NCBI RefSeq assembly: GCF_001854605.1
Contig: NZ_MKJU01000022.1
Coordinates: forward strand, 62,001 to 126,000
Direction of reading: 5' to 3'
DNA length: 64,000 nt
Source: Pseudoalteromonas amylolytica
GTDB lineage: Bacteria > Pseudomonadota > Gammaproteobacteria > Enterobacterales > Alteromonadaceae
Shown here: one piece after another, positions 8,841-17,899 of the stretch
Layout of the letters: every line of letters begins with the position of its first letter
Position numbering within the stretch: the first letter of the stretch is position 1
The notes under the pieces: model-generated
The model's database searches: none
What the model was told of the DNA's origin: nothing
What the model saw: the letters and a program-made list of their open reading frames with translations, nothing else
Translations under genes and position numbers: made by a program

Positions 8841-9550
8841 TATTTTGCATTGATTATGTCGACTTCTTGGTCGGTCAGTTGACGGTACTCGCCACTGGCT
8901 AGGTTGGCGTCAAGCTCAATATCGGCTATTTTTTCACGATGTAGTTCAACGACTTTGTTGCCTACGGCTGCAAGCATCCGCTTCACCTGATGGTATTTAC
9001 CTTCGCAGATTGACAATCGCAAACTGTAGCTAGCAAGTTGTTCGGCCATCGCAGGTAATGTGGGTTGTTTTTCATTGTGAAGCTGCACGCCTTCTCTCAA
9101 TCGTTGCAATGTTTCTTCGGTTATAGGCTCTTGCGTTTCAACAAGATAGGTTTTGTATTTTTGCTTTTTGGGAGACGTAATTTGATGCGACCAGTCACCA
9201 TCGTTGGTCAGTAGCACTAAACCTGTGGTGTCGATGTCTAAACGCCCAGCAACATGAAAATCTTTTAAGTTAGGCTCATCAAGTAATTCAAATACTGTTG
9301 GATGCATTTCATCACTATTTGCACAGACGTAGCCCACCGGCTTGTTGAGCATAAAGTAACGCTTACCAAGATATTGTAATGACTTACCCTGCCAAGTAAC
9401 TTGATCATTTTGTGTAACCGAATAATCAAATTTCGTGATTACTTCACCGTTTACCGTTACATAACGTTTTTTAATACCTGCTTTGACTTTAGTTCGTGGT
9501 AACTCGGCCAGATGGCTCAAAAATTTATCCAGTCGGCAAGGAAATTTCAT
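8840..9550 (-). CDS. rsuA: 16S rRNA pseudouridine(516) synthase
   Basis: RsuA converts U516 of 16S rRNA to pseudouridine during small-subunit assembly. The 236-residue protein has an N-terminal S4-type RNA-binding domain (about 1-60, RLDKFLSHL) and the pseudouridine synthase catalytic domain. The catalytic aspartate is in GRLDIDTTGLVLLTNDG, and the RsuA-family KYHQVKRML motif follows near residue 190. Length matches the enteric enzyme. It is transcribed alone, with a hairpin directly at the stop codon. Confidence 0.93.
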   Translation of the reverse strand: MKFPCRLDKFLSHLAELPRTKVKAGIKKRYVTVNGEVITKFDYSVTQNDQVTWQGKSLQYLGKRYFMLNKPVGYVCANSDEMHPTVFELLDEPNLKDFHVAGRLDIDTTGLVLLTNDGDWSHQITSPKKQKYKTYLVETQEPITEETLQRLREGVQLHNEKQPTLPAMAEQLASYSLRLSICEGKYHQVKRMLAAVGNKVVELHREKIADIELDANLASGEYRQLTDQEVDIINAK

Positions 9551-9606
9551 AATACTTTGTCTGTAAATTAAATAGGTTGATAGTATACGTGATCGTAGGG
9601 TTTTAA

Positions 9607-9936
9607 TCAGTTCTTTCGGTAGATAGACGGGAGTAAATCATATGGATGTACACTCAGTAGCCAGTTTGTATCAAACATAGTTTGCAGTACTTCCAGCAGT
9701 GCGTTACTCAATAATTGCTTTTGTGCTTCGCTGCGACCCTCTATGAGATGTGCGTGAATGTGCACAAAACCGATTTTTCCTTCTGCCAGTTTATAATAGT
9801 CGGTGCTCTGGGTGCGCGTTTTTAATGTTGTGGGGTCAAATAAAGCAGTACTTTGTGTTGCGAGGTGGACCGCTTCGACCAATTGTTGTGCAGGTATAGG
9901 CAAGTTATTAGAGTGTTCAATGATAAGGTGTGGCAT
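9607..9936 (-). CDS. 5-carboxymethyl-2-hydroxymuconate delta-isomerase family protein
   Basis: A 109-residue protein of the tautomerase superfamily, CHMI type. It begins MPHLIIEHSNN, so Met removal exposes the catalytic amino-terminal proline. The C-terminal part has the family's HIHAHLIEGRS segment with Arg. In the homoprotocatechuate pathway the enzyme isomerises 5-carboxymethyl-2-hydroxymuconate, but no other hpa gene is adjacent, so its physiological substrate here is uncertain. It lies 56 bases upstream of rsuA on the same strand. Confidence 0.88.
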   Translation of the reverse strand: MPHLIIEHSNNLPIPAQQLVEAVHLATQSTALFDPTTLKTRTQSTDYYKLAEGKIGFVHIHAHLIEGRSEAQKQLLSNALLEVLQTMFDTNWLLSVHPYDLLPSIYRKN

Positions 9937-10001
9937 GATGACTTATTGCTTCAAGTATGAGTAAATGGGCCTATGTTAGGTGATTTATAGGGAAACACCA
10001 G

Positions 10002-10472
10002 ATGTATAAACAAAAAATTTGGTTGATGTTGGCGGGCGCGATGACACTGTTTGGATGTAGCGATGATGCGGCGAAAGTTAGCCTTGGGCTATTCACCACC
10101 AAAGATGTCGTCGTCTCTGCACAACAAGATCCGATCGTTACGGGCGTTACATGTCATATCAGCCATGTAGAGGCGAATTTAGATTTTTCAGACCCCTCTG
10201 ATATGTCGATAGCATGTCGACAGACCGGTGAGATCACAGCCGAGCAGATGCAACAAATCGATTTATCAAAAGATGGTGAAGTGGTGTTTAAAACATCCAA
10301 AAGCATTTTGTTTAAGTCTTTAAAAGTTCGTCGTATTTATGATGCTAAAGCCCGCACTTTATTGTATTTATCATATTCAACGAAAGAAACCAGCGGCAGT
10401 CACCATCATGCGCTCTCCACCGTGCCTTTATATAACACTCAAGCATGGCAGTGGGCCACAGAGACAGAGTAA
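10002..10472 (+). CDS. creA: CreA family periplasmic protein
   Basis: A 156-residue exported protein with an N-terminal hydrophobic signal that contains a possible lipobox (LFGC, Cys19). The CreA domain is recognised from the segments DPIVTGVTCHIS, SDMSIACRQTG and LKVRRIYDAKARTLLYLSYS. Two internal cysteines (in VTCH and IACR) are conserved and could form a disulfide. CreA is a widespread small periplasmic protein whose function is still unknown despite its name; no creBCD genes are nearby. It leads a same-strand series of genes that runs to about 15.0 kb. Confidence 0.85.
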   Translation: MYKQKIWLMLAGAMTLFGCSDDAAKVSLGLFTTKDVVVSAQQDPIVTGVTCHISHVEANLDFSDPSDMSIACRQTGEITAEQMQQIDLSKDGEVVFKTSKSILFKSLKVRRIYDAKARTLLYLSYSTKETSGSHHHALSTVPLYNTQAWQWATETE

Positions 10473-10474
10473 TT

Positions 10475-11260
10475 ATGTTAGCGTTATTTAAATCAAAACC
10501 CTTGTTAAGTGATGGTGAAGTGGCATGGCTTGTCGATACATTTGCGTGGGCCTGTGAAAACTTTGACGGGCAACATTTTTTATCACAAACAAAGATAATT
10601 GAGCCGACAGGGCAGTATTTCCCCGATCAGGTATCCAGTGTTGAACAGATGGCACAAACAGTATTCGCTCGTGTGCGTGACTATGCGGGTATGCAAGCTT
10701 GGCCATTACAATTGGTAAACCCCGCACATTTACCGGCGCAGCAAAGCATTCCGGCATTTAGCTTCAGTGGTATATCAAGGGGTGAAACAGCGGAGATAGC
10801 AGTCGCGCCTTCACAGCCAGTGCTGTTGTCTTATAACCCCAATCAAATAAACCAGCCACAGGATTTAGTTGCAAGCTTTGCAGGAACACTGGCAACAATC
10901 GCTATCTACCAAAAAGGCGTATTACCCCCAGGTGGCGAAGCACAAATTGCCGCGGCAAGTGATGCTTTGGCCTGTTTTATGGGGTTTGGTGTGATGATGA
11001 GTAACACCGTGTACCAGTTCAAAGGTGGTTGCGGTTCTTGTTACAACCCGTATGCAAACCGACAAGCAGCATTAAGTGAAGAACAAACGGTGTTTATGCA
11101 TGCCTTGATATGCTACTTCAAACCTGAAGTCGACGGCAAAAAGCATTTAAAACCGCATCTTAAAAGTGTTTACAAAAAGGCACATAAACAGATCCAAGAA
11201 TACATAAAAGGCACTCCTAACCCATTACTGTTAATGCTCAAGGAGCAAAGCGGTGCTTGA
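10475..11260 (+). CDS. Conserved hypothetical protein
   Basis: I do not recognise this 261-residue protein. It is predicted soluble, without signal peptide or membrane segments. It opens with MLALFKSKPLLSDGEVAWLVDTFAW (given here by its ends MLALFK and VDTFAW), is rich in aromatic residues and carries a paired-cysteine motif GGCGSCYNPYANRQA near residue 190 that could bind a metal. The ATG at 10475 starts 2 bases after the creA stop; a longer in-frame reading from 10445 overlaps creA and lacks a better ribosome site. The next gene's GTG overlaps its stop, so creA, this gene and the LysE exporter are probably one transcript. Confidence 0.75.
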   Translation: MLALFKSKPLLSDGEVAWLVDTFAWACENFDGQHFLSQTKIIEPTGQYFPDQVSSVEQMAQTVFARVRDYAGMQAWPLQLVNPAHLPAQQSIPAFSFSGISRGETAEIAVAPSQPVLLSYNPNQINQPQDLVASFAGTLATIAIYQKGVLPPGGEAQIAAASDALACFMGFGVMMSNTVYQFKGGCGSCYNPYANRQAALSEEQTVFMHALICYFKPEVDGKKHLKPHLKSVYKKAHKQIQEYIKGTPNPLLLMLKEQSGA

Positions 11261-11879
11261 ATACGTAGATGAATTTTTATTGATAGCACTGGCGCACTTT
11301 TTTGCGGTAGCCAGCCCAGGCCCTGATTTTGCGATTGTTTTAAAACAGAGTATTCAGCGAGGCAGAGCCAATGCTTTGTGGACCAGCGCGGGTGTTGCGC
11401 TAGGGATTTTGGTCCATGTTACCTATTGTTTGCTCGGCGTGGCTATCGTGTTATCTCAATCTCCTGCGATGTTTAATGTTTTGAAGTATGTTGCGGGCGC
11501 TTACTTGGCGTATATGGGTATACAAGCATTACGTGCTAAACCTGCTGGCGACACGCAAAGTGTAAAAGGTGTAGAACATCAAACCTCAGAACGTGCGATA
11601 CAAGCGCTAAGAAGGGGCTTTTTGGTTAATGCCCTCAATCCCAAAGCTACGTTGTTCTTTCTATCTCTATTCACCTTGGTGATATCACCCACGACGCCAA
11701 CAATGGTTCAGGCGTTTTATGGACTCTATATGGCATTGGCAACCTGGGTATGGTTTTCGTTTTTGGCGATAGTGCTGAGCCGTACTCAGGTCCGATCATT
11801 TTTTCAAAAAGCAGGTCATTGGTTTGACAGAGGGATAGGCGTTATTTTAATCGCACTGGCAGTGCGCGTGGTATTGTAA
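11253..11879 (+). CDS. LysE/RhtB family amino-acid exporter
   Basis: A 208-residue membrane protein with about six hydrophobic helices and the family signature near the N-terminus (ASPGPDFAIVLKQSIQRGR). LysE/RhtB proteins export amino acids such as lysine, threonine or homoserine lactone; the substrate cannot be predicted. The start is GTG at 11253, supported by AAGGAG eight to thirteen bases upstream, and it overlaps the end of the preceding gene by eight bases, indicating coupling. A conserved NPKATLFF segment is present at about residue 127. Confidence 0.9.
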   Translation: MLEYVDEFLLIALAHFFAVASPGPDFAIVLKQSIQRGRANALWTSAGVALGILVHVTYCLLGVAIVLSQSPAMFNVLKYVAGAYLAYMGIQALRAKPAGDTQSVKGVEHQTSERAIQALRRGFLVNALNPKATLFFLSLFTLVISPTTPTMVQAFYGLYMALATWVWFSFLAIVLSRTQVRSFFQKAGHWFDRGIGVILIALAVRVVL

Positions 11880-11895
11880 AAGGTTTTAAGTCGTT

Positions 11896-12420
11896 ATGAG
11901 TAATAAGCCGCATATTAATTTTGCATTTGGTTCTAACTTATCAACCAAAAGATTGTTTGCTCGTCTTCCACAAGCTCGATGCCTTGGCGTTGCTAAACTG
12001 TATCAACATAGACTGACGTTCAATATGCTCAGTACTGATGGTTCAGCAAAATGTACCATTGAACCTACAAGCTACCGTGATGATGTTGTCATTGGCGTGC
12101 TATACGGGCTTGATGATGAAGAACTCGCCATGCTGGATGCCATTGAAGGAGAGCGTTACGACAGGGTGAGTATCGAAGTGGACTCGGCTCAGCATGGTTT
12201 GATAGAGGCATATTGTTACATCGCTAACACCTTTATTGAAGATCAGCTTCCTTTTGATTGGTATGTTCAGCATGTACTAAACGGTGCGCTGGAGCATACC
12301 TTCCCAAGCGAGTACGTCGCACTCATTGAGGCCCAAACTCATGTTACGGATCACTTCACCGAGCGCTCAGAACGAGAGTGGCAGTTACATCGCCCACTAA
12401 AGAAAACTAAAAAGGCATAG
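11896..12420 (+). CDS. Gamma-glutamylcyclotransferase family protein (AIG2-like)
   Basis: A 174-residue cytosolic protein of the GGCT/AIG2 fold. The substrate-binding loop is visible as FAFGSNLSTKR (usually YGSNL), and the catalytic glutamate is in LDAIEGERYDR. Members cleave gamma-glutamyl or gamma-glutamyl-amine bonds to release 5-oxoproline; the exact substrate is unknown. It sits between the LysE exporter and a serine hydrolase, 16 bases from the former and one base from the latter, in an apparent operon. Confidence 0.85.
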   Translation: MSNKPHINFAFGSNLSTKRLFARLPQARCLGVAKLYQHRLTFNMLSTDGSAKCTIEPTSYRDDVVIGVLYGLDDEELAMLDAIEGERYDRVSIEVDSAQHGLIEAYCYIANTFIEDQLPFDWYVQHVLNGALEHTFPSEYVALIEAQTHVTDHFTERSEREWQLHRPLKKTKKA

Positions 12421-12421
12421 T

Positions 12422-14011
12422 ATGAATTTGCATAACATGATTGGTGCGGGTCTTGCGCTGATATTAACCCTGCCATCGTTGGCTCAACAAACTGACTCCT
12501 CTACTGCGAAAAACGCTGTGAATGTGCAAGATGTAGATACAGCAGTACGCCAAGCAATGACACGTTTTAATATCCCAGGGCTTGCGATTGCGGTTGTTGA
12601 AAAAGGGCAAGTCGTGATGGCTAAAGGCTATGGTGTTAGGCACCTTACAACATCAGAGCCAGTTGATAAGCATACTCTGTTTGGTATTGCGTCAAATACC
12701 AAAGCTTTCACCAGTGCAGCGTTGGCGATGCTGGTGGATGAAGGCAAACTCAATTGGGATGATAAGGTGATAAAGCATCTGCCAGAATTTAGGATGTTTG
12801 ACGCTTATGTGAGCGCTGAAATGGCCATTAGAGACCTGTTGAGTCATCGAAGTGGCTTAGGGTTGGGCGCGGGAGATTTAATGATCTGGCCTGATACCAA
12901 CAAAACCACAGAGCAACTCATAGCAGGTATTGCTAACATAAAACCCAGCTCAAGTTTTCGCAGTGAGTATGCCTATAACAATCTAATGTTTGTGGTGGCA
13001 GGAGAAGTGGTCGCCAGAGTCAGTGGTATGAGCTGGCAAGATTTTGTTGAGCAGCGTATGTTCACCAAATTGGGGATGGATGATTCAAAAGCTGGTTTCT
13101 CGCGTATTAGCCCTGACAATCGTAATTGGGCGACAGGGCACATCCCGATGGATGGTCAGCTGAACCCTTTTTTCGTGAATTATTTGGAAGATTTTCGTGG
13201 CGCTGGAGCTATTGCCTCAAATGTTGATGATATGAGTCAGTGGTTATTAACGCAGCTGAATGCGGGCAAAACACCACAAGGCCAGCAGTTATTTAGTGCG
13301 CAGCAACAACTGCAAATGTGGCAGCCTCATATCATGCGAGAGGCAAAGGAAGAGAGTTTTACAACCCATCGCCAGCAATTTAGAGGTTATGGGTTAGGCT
13401 GGGCAATTGAGGACTACTTTGGGTATAAGAAACTGGGTCATGGTGGCGGAATTTTGGGTATGGTGTCTCAGGTTGCGCTACTTCCAGAGCGGCAGTTAGG
13501 AGTCGTGCTACTATCAAATCAGCAAGCATATCCAGCACTGACAGGTATCATCGATGAGGTGTTTGAAGATGCCCTAGGATTGCCTGAGATAGACCGAGTG
13601 GAGGTCGCCTTACAAAACTATGAGCAAGAAAAGGCCAACAACTATGCCACTGCGGGCATAAAACCACTCACAACTGTTCAAGCAAGTTTACCACTGAAGC
13701 ATTACACCGGTACGTTAACAAGTGACTGGTATGGTGATGTGATTGTAAAGCAAGTAGGTGGTAATTTGATGATAGATTTTACTCATACCGATTTGCTTAA
13801 AGGTAAGCTTGAGCACTATAGCGGTAATACCTTTGTGGTGCGTTGGCAGGAACGATTACTTGAAGCGGATGCCTATATCCAGTTTAACATGAATAACTTT
13901 CAGCAAGTAGTGGGTGCTAACATGGAGTTTGTGAGTCCAGATGTAACCGACTTTAGTTTTGATTTTCACGATTTAGAACTAACCGCTTTGCCTGCTGCTG
14001 AGGCAGAGTAA
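12422..14011 (+). CDS. Serine hydrolase of the class C beta-lactamase / penicillin-binding protein fold
   Basis: A 529-residue exported enzyme with a signal peptide (about 1-21, ending SLAQQ). The catalytic triplet is complete: S91-x-x-K94 (ASNTKAF), Tyr185-x-Asn187 (AYNNLM) and an HGGG box near residue 340 in place of KTG. A C-terminal extension of about 120 residues forms a lipocalin-like DUF3471 domain. Such proteins act as esterases, D-amino peptidases or peptidoglycan-modifying enzymes and are seldom true beta-lactamases. It starts one base after the GGCT gene. Confidence 0.88.
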   Translation: MNLHNMIGAGLALILTLPSLAQQTDSSTAKNAVNVQDVDTAVRQAMTRFNIPGLAIAVVEKGQVVMAKGYGVRHLTTSEPVDKHTLFGIASNTKAFTSAALAMLVDEGKLNWDDKVIKHLPEFRMFDAYVSAEMAIRDLLSHRSGLGLGAGDLMIWPDTNKTTEQLIAGIANIKPSSSFRSEYAYNNLMFVVAGEVVARVSGMSWQDFVEQRMFTKLGMDDSKAGFSRISPDNRNWATGHIPMDGQLNPFFVNYLEDFRGAGAIASNVDDMSQWLLTQLNAGKTPQGQQLFSAQQQLQMWQPHIMREAKEESFTTHRQQFRGYGLGWAIEDYFGYKKLGHGGGILGMVSQVALLPERQLGVVLLSNQQAYPALTGIIDEVFEDALGLPEIDRVEVALQNYEQEKANNYATAGIKPLTTVQASLPLKHYTGTLTSDWYGDVIVKQVGGNLMIDFTHTDLLKGKLEHYSGNTFVVRWQERLLEADAYIQFNMNNFQQVVGANMEFVSPDVTDFSFDFHDLELTALPAAEAE

Positions 14012-14080
14012 CACCAAAGTCTCACTGTGTATGGTGAATAAGCTTGTTACACTGCTTGAAACGAAGATAAAGAGAGTGTT

Positions 14081-14998
14081 ATGCGTACCGCTGTGATCAC
14101 ACACCCACACTGTAGAAAGCACAAAATGCCAGATGAGCATCCCGAGTGTCCACAGCGTCTGGATGCCATTGCGGACAGGCTGCTGGCATCGGGGTTAGAT
14201 ATTGCGCTTCAGCAGCTACAAGCGCCCAAAGCGTCTATGCAGCAAGTTGCGTTGGTGCACGAGCAAGCGTTGATAGATAAAGTATGTGCAAGTATCCCAA
14301 GCGATAAAATCAATGCTTTTTGTGAAGATGTGTGGCTAGCGCCAGAGTCTTTACAAGCGATAGAGCGTGCGGTTGGCGCGGGCATTCTAGCGGTAGATCA
14401 AATTCTAGCGGGTGATTTGGACGCAGCATTTTGCAGTGTACGTCCTCCGGGTCATCATGCTAATCGAAGCCATTCATCAGGTTTTTGCGTGTTTAACAAT
14501 TTGGCGATAGCCGTGGAGTATGCCAAAAGTTTAGGTGTTGAGCGGGTCGCAATTTTAGATATTGATGTGCACCACGGTAATGGGACGCAGGATATCTTTA
14601 AAACGCATGAAGACGTATTGTTTTGCTCGTTATTTCAATATCCTTTTTACCCTAACAGTGACATTGAAAACAATGAACATATCATCAACTCACCGTTGCC
14701 TTTGGCGAGCAAAGGAGAAGATTTACAAGCTTTGTTCACTCAGCAGTGGCTCCCAAGGCTCAGGGAGTTTAAGGCTGAGTTGATATTTATTAGTGCCGGA
14801 TTTGATGCCCACTTGGAAGATGATATGGGCGGCCTGCAGTTTGTTGAGGCTGATTATCAGTGGCTCACAGAACAAATCGTGCAGCTGAGTAAAGAAACTC
14901 AAGCCAAAGGAATAATCTCATTTTTGGAAGGTGGGTATGCATTATCTGCTTTGGGTCGCAGCGCTGTGACACACATCAAGGCATTGGTCGAGGGGTAG
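14081..14998 (+). CDS. Histone deacetylase-fold amidohydrolase
   Basis: A 305-residue zinc amidohydrolase of the histone deacetylase/acetylpolyamine amidohydrolase superfamily. Catalytic marks are RPPGHHAN (paired His), DIDVHHGNGTQDIF (Asp and His zinc ligands) and SAGFDAH (second Asp ligand). Bacterial members deacetylate acetylpolyamines, acetyl-lysine or acetoin-related substrates; the target here is not predictable. It follows the serine hydrolase by 69 bases on the same strand and ends just before a convergent small gene. Confidence 0.9.
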   Translation: MRTAVITHPHCRKHKMPDEHPECPQRLDAIADRLLASGLDIALQQLQAPKASMQQVALVHEQALIDKVCASIPSDKINAFCEDVWLAPESLQAIERAVGAGILAVDQILAGDLDAAFCSVRPPGHHANRSHSSGFCVFNNLAIAVEYAKSLGVERVAILDIDVHHGNGTQDIFKTHEDVLFCSLFQYPFYPNSDIENNEHIINSPLPLASKGEDLQALFTQQWLPRLREFKAELIFISAGFDAHLEDDMGGLQFVEADYQWLTEQIVQLSKETQAKGIISFLEGGYALSALGRSAVTHIKALVEG

Positions 14999-15005
14999 TC
15001 TTTAC

Positions 15006-15305
15006 TTACCCAGAACAAAGCAGTGAAAAGACTTGTTTAATATCTGTAAGTACGACCTTTTGCACACAACACTGGCCATCATCGAGCAGTGCTTGCTGAA
15101 CTCTCCCTGTGAGTTGAGATAGCGTAGGCAGCTCTTTCTTATAACCTTGTAAATCATAACATTGACCATTGTCATACAGGCATAGCGCGTGCTGTGTTTG
15201 CGTATTGCTCAGATAAAATAGGGCGTGATTGAGTGTTTCTTCACAATCAATAAACTCAATACTTTCTTCTAAATAGAGCAAGAATGGGTAATATTTTATT
15301 GGCAT
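15006..15305 (-). CDS. Small hypothetical protein (possibly DUF4144-like)
   Basis: A 99-residue acidic soluble protein. The pattern of a short N-terminal strand followed by LEESIEFIDCEETLN and a C-terminal helix recalls DUF4144 proteins of Vibrio and Pseudoalteromonas, but I am not certain of the match. It contains five cysteines, including a CC pair near residue 79. It lies between two plus-strand genes. The plausible start of the following CBS-GGDEF-EAL gene is divergent, 77 bases away. Confidence 0.6.
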   Translation of the reverse strand: MPIKYYPFLLYLEESIEFIDCEETLNHALFYLSNTQTQHALCLYDNGQCYDLQGYKKELPTLSQLTGRVQQALLDDGQCCVQKVVLTDIKQVFSLLCSG

Positions 15306-15382
15306 TGTTTGTTCTCAATCAAAGTATAAAAGGTGTACAACATTATACTTCGTATTCAAGTCAAAATGCGAGGTTGTGCTTA

Positions 15383-17899
15383 ATGGTCTCTGATAACCGT
15401 CAATTACAAATCAAAGATATTTTCTCTAATCAACTATTGTCATGCGATCAGCAAACGCCGCTTAGTGAGGCGGTAAAAATGATGCGCAAGCGCCGAGTAA
15501 GCTCTATTTTTGTTACTCAGCAACAGCAGATTGTAGGCATTTGGACGGAATCAGATTGTGTCAAACTTAACTTTAATGACCCTGATTTTGCTAAAGCACC
15601 CATCGGCACATCGATGACGTCGCCAGTGCATGATATCCAAGTTGATAAAACACTAAGTGAAGCTACGATAAAATTTCATCAGTTAGGGATCCGACACCTG
15701 CTGGTCAAAGACCAACAACAAGCGCCGGTTGGTGTGGTTTCGTTGTCTGACATTGTGCGCAACCAAGGGCTCGACCATTACTTGCATTTTCGCCCAATCG
15801 AAGATCACTACAACCGCAACGTGGTTATTTTGAAGGCCACTGATTGCGTGTCAAAGGTGATTGAAGTCATGCGGTTAAAGCGGGTGACAGCGGTGTTGGT
15901 ATACAATCATGAGTTGGTAGAGTATGGCATCATTACACAGCGTGATATTGCCTATATGCTGCTTAATCCAGATTGGCGAATGCCATGCTGGCGGCTCGCT
16001 ACATACCCAATGTTGCAAGTCAGTCCAAAGGACAGTTTGTTTGATGCATATCGCTTAATGACCTCAGAATCGATTCGCCACTTGGTCGTAAAAGAGCCAT
16101 GTTCTGGTAAAGTCATTGGTCTGCTGCCGTTGAAAAATGTGCTGACTGAGATAGAAACAGCTTACTGTAGTGAGCTTGAAAAGGTATTGGTACAGCGCGA
16201 CCTTGCCTTACAAAAATCAGAGAAAAACCTGTATTTGGCTAACCGTATTATCGATGCCTCTTTGGATGGCATTATGATCACCCGTGGGGATGGCGAAATT
16301 TTACAGATCAACCCTGCTTTTAGTGAGCTTACTGGGTATCAGGACTATGAAGTGATAGGCAAGAACCCTAGCATCTTGAGTTCTGGCCTTCATGATCAAG
16401 AGTATTATGACCAAATGTGGGCTGAGCTAAGAAAAAATGGTGTATGGCAGGGGGAGATCTGTAATCGTAAGAAAAGTGGAGAGATCTATGTCGAGTGGTT
16501 AACCATCATCGCAATTAATGAGCCTTATAGCGATGATGTGTTATACGCGGCAATTTTCAGTGATATTACCGAGCGTAAAAATGCAGAAGAGAAGATAGCT
16601 CGGCTTGCTTATTTTGATGAATTAACAGCCTTGCCTAATCGGCGTTTATTTTATGACAGGTTATCCATGGCGTTGGCCTCCGCGCACAGAGATAACCATA
16701 AACTTGCTGTGATGTTTATCGACCTTGACCGTTTCAAGGAAGTTAATGACAGTTTAGGTCACAGTGCTGGAGATGAATTGCTGGTGCAGGTGAGCGAGCG
16801 TATCAAGAGCCTGTTAAATGAGGGCGATACCTTAGCGCGTTTGGGGGGAGATGAGTTTGTGGTATTGCTTACTGAAGTAAAACATATCTCCGATGTGGCA
16901 AGTTTTGCCAACAAAGTACTGTCAAAGCTAAGCGTTGCGTTTGAACTCAATGAGCTAAACGTCACCACCACAGCTTCGCTCGGAGCCGCTGTTTACCCCG
17001 AAGACGGGCTAGACAGTGAAACTTTATTAAAACATGCGGATGTGGCGATGTATCGCTCCAAAGAAATTGGTCGCAATTCATTTCAATTATACAAAGCGTC
17101 TATGAATGCTCGCTCCTTGGAGCGTTTGTCTATGCTGAGCCGTTTTCAGTATGCGTTGGAGCATGATGAATTTGAGCTATATTTTCAGCCCCTACAATGT
17201 TTAGCTAGTGGCCGAATATCCAGCGTCGAGTGCTTGTTGCGCTGGAATGATCCTAATTTGGGAATGATCTCTCCCGTTCAATTTATTCCATTGGCAGAAG
17301 AATTGGGGCTTATCATTAAGTTGGACCAATGGGTGATCAATAAAGTCTGTGAGAGCATGGCGCTTTGGCGTCGTCAGGGCAGTGATATTAGACGGATTGC
17401 AATAAACGTATCGGCACAGCACTTATGTCAGGGAGATCTTGCAATCACGGTTGCTAATGCTTTGAATAAACACGGTTTAGATGGTCGTTTCATTGAGCTT
17501 GAATTAACGGAAAGTAGTTTTATCAGTAATTTACATGAGGCAAAAAGCGAGCTACAAAAACTTAAGAGCTTGGGGGTTGCCATTGCATTGGACGATTTTG
17601 GAACAGGGTATTCGGCGCTCAGTTATCTAACCAAGTTGCCAATCGATACGTTGAAAATTGACGCGAGTTTTGTGGCGAAGATCCCTGATGAATACGGCAA
17701 CAGTGAAATTGTCAGTGCCATTATTGCGATGGCAAAAGCGCTTAATTTACAGGTCGTCGCTGAAGGTGTTGAAAAAAGTGAGCAGCGCCAGTTTTTACAA
17801 AAACTGGGCTGCAATATCATTCAAGGCTATTGGTTTTGCAAGCCGCTGTGCGCCGACGAATGGTTGCGCTTTTATCATGCGCAGAAAGTGACTTCGTAA
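15383..17899 (+). CDS. Cyclic-di-GMP signalling protein: tandem CBS, PAS, GGDEF and EAL domains
   Basis: An 838-residue cytosolic protein from the ATG at 15383; the frame is open 33 codons further upstream but that part is low-complexity hydrophobic sequence overlapping the divergent gene. Domains in order are two CBS pairs (about 12-260), a PAS domain (about 285-400, ending in the SDITERK PAC segment), GGDEF (488-492 intact) and EAL. The product-inhibition I-site is lost (NEGD where RxxD is expected). The EAL signature reads ECL (Glu616), while NVSAQH, ELTES, DDFGTGYS (737-744), KID and AEGVE are present, so phosphodiesterase activity looks possible. CBS pairs suggest nucleotide sensing. Confidence 0.92.
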   Translation: MVSDNRQLQIKDIFSNQLLSCDQQTPLSEAVKMMRKRRVSSIFVTQQQQIVGIWTESDCVKLNFNDPDFAKAPIGTSMTSPVHDIQVDKTLSEATIKFHQLGIRHLLVKDQQQAPVGVVSLSDIVRNQGLDHYLHFRPIEDHYNRNVVILKATDCVSKVIEVMRLKRVTAVLVYNHELVEYGIITQRDIAYMLLNPDWRMPCWRLATYPMLQVSPKDSLFDAYRLMTSESIRHLVVKEPCSGKVIGLLPLKNVLTEIETAYCSELEKVLVQRDLALQKSEKNLYLANRIIDASLDGIMITRGDGEILQINPAFSELTGYQDYEVIGKNPSILSSGLHDQEYYDQMWAELRKNGVWQGEICNRKKSGEIYVEWLTIIAINEPYSDDVLYAAIFSDITERKNAEEKIARLAYFDELTALPNRRLFYDRLSMALASAHRDNHKLAVMFIDLDRFKEVNDSLGHSAGDELLVQVSERIKSLLNEGDTLARLGGDEFVVLLTEVKHISDVASFANKVLSKLSVAFELNELNVTTTASLGAAVYPEDGLDSETLLKHADVAMYRSKEIGRNSFQLYKASMNARSLERLSMLSRFQYALEHDEFELYFQPLQCLASGRISSVECLLRWNDPNLGMISPVQFIPLAEELGLIIKLDQWVINKVCESMALWRRQGSDIRRIAINVSAQHLCQGDLAITVANALNKHGLDGRFIELELTESSFISNLHEAKSELQKLKSLGVAIALDDFGTGYSALSYLTKLPIDTLKIDASFVAKIPDEYGNSEIVSAIIAMAKALNLQVVAEGVEKSEQRQFLQKLGCNIIQGYWFCKPLCADEWLRFYHAQKVTS

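Noticed and set aside
15284-15382. 33-codon N-terminal extension of the CBS-GGDEF-EAL protein
   Set aside because: Hydrophobic stretch overlaps the divergent small gene and precedes the clear cytosolic start; no CBS sequence in it.
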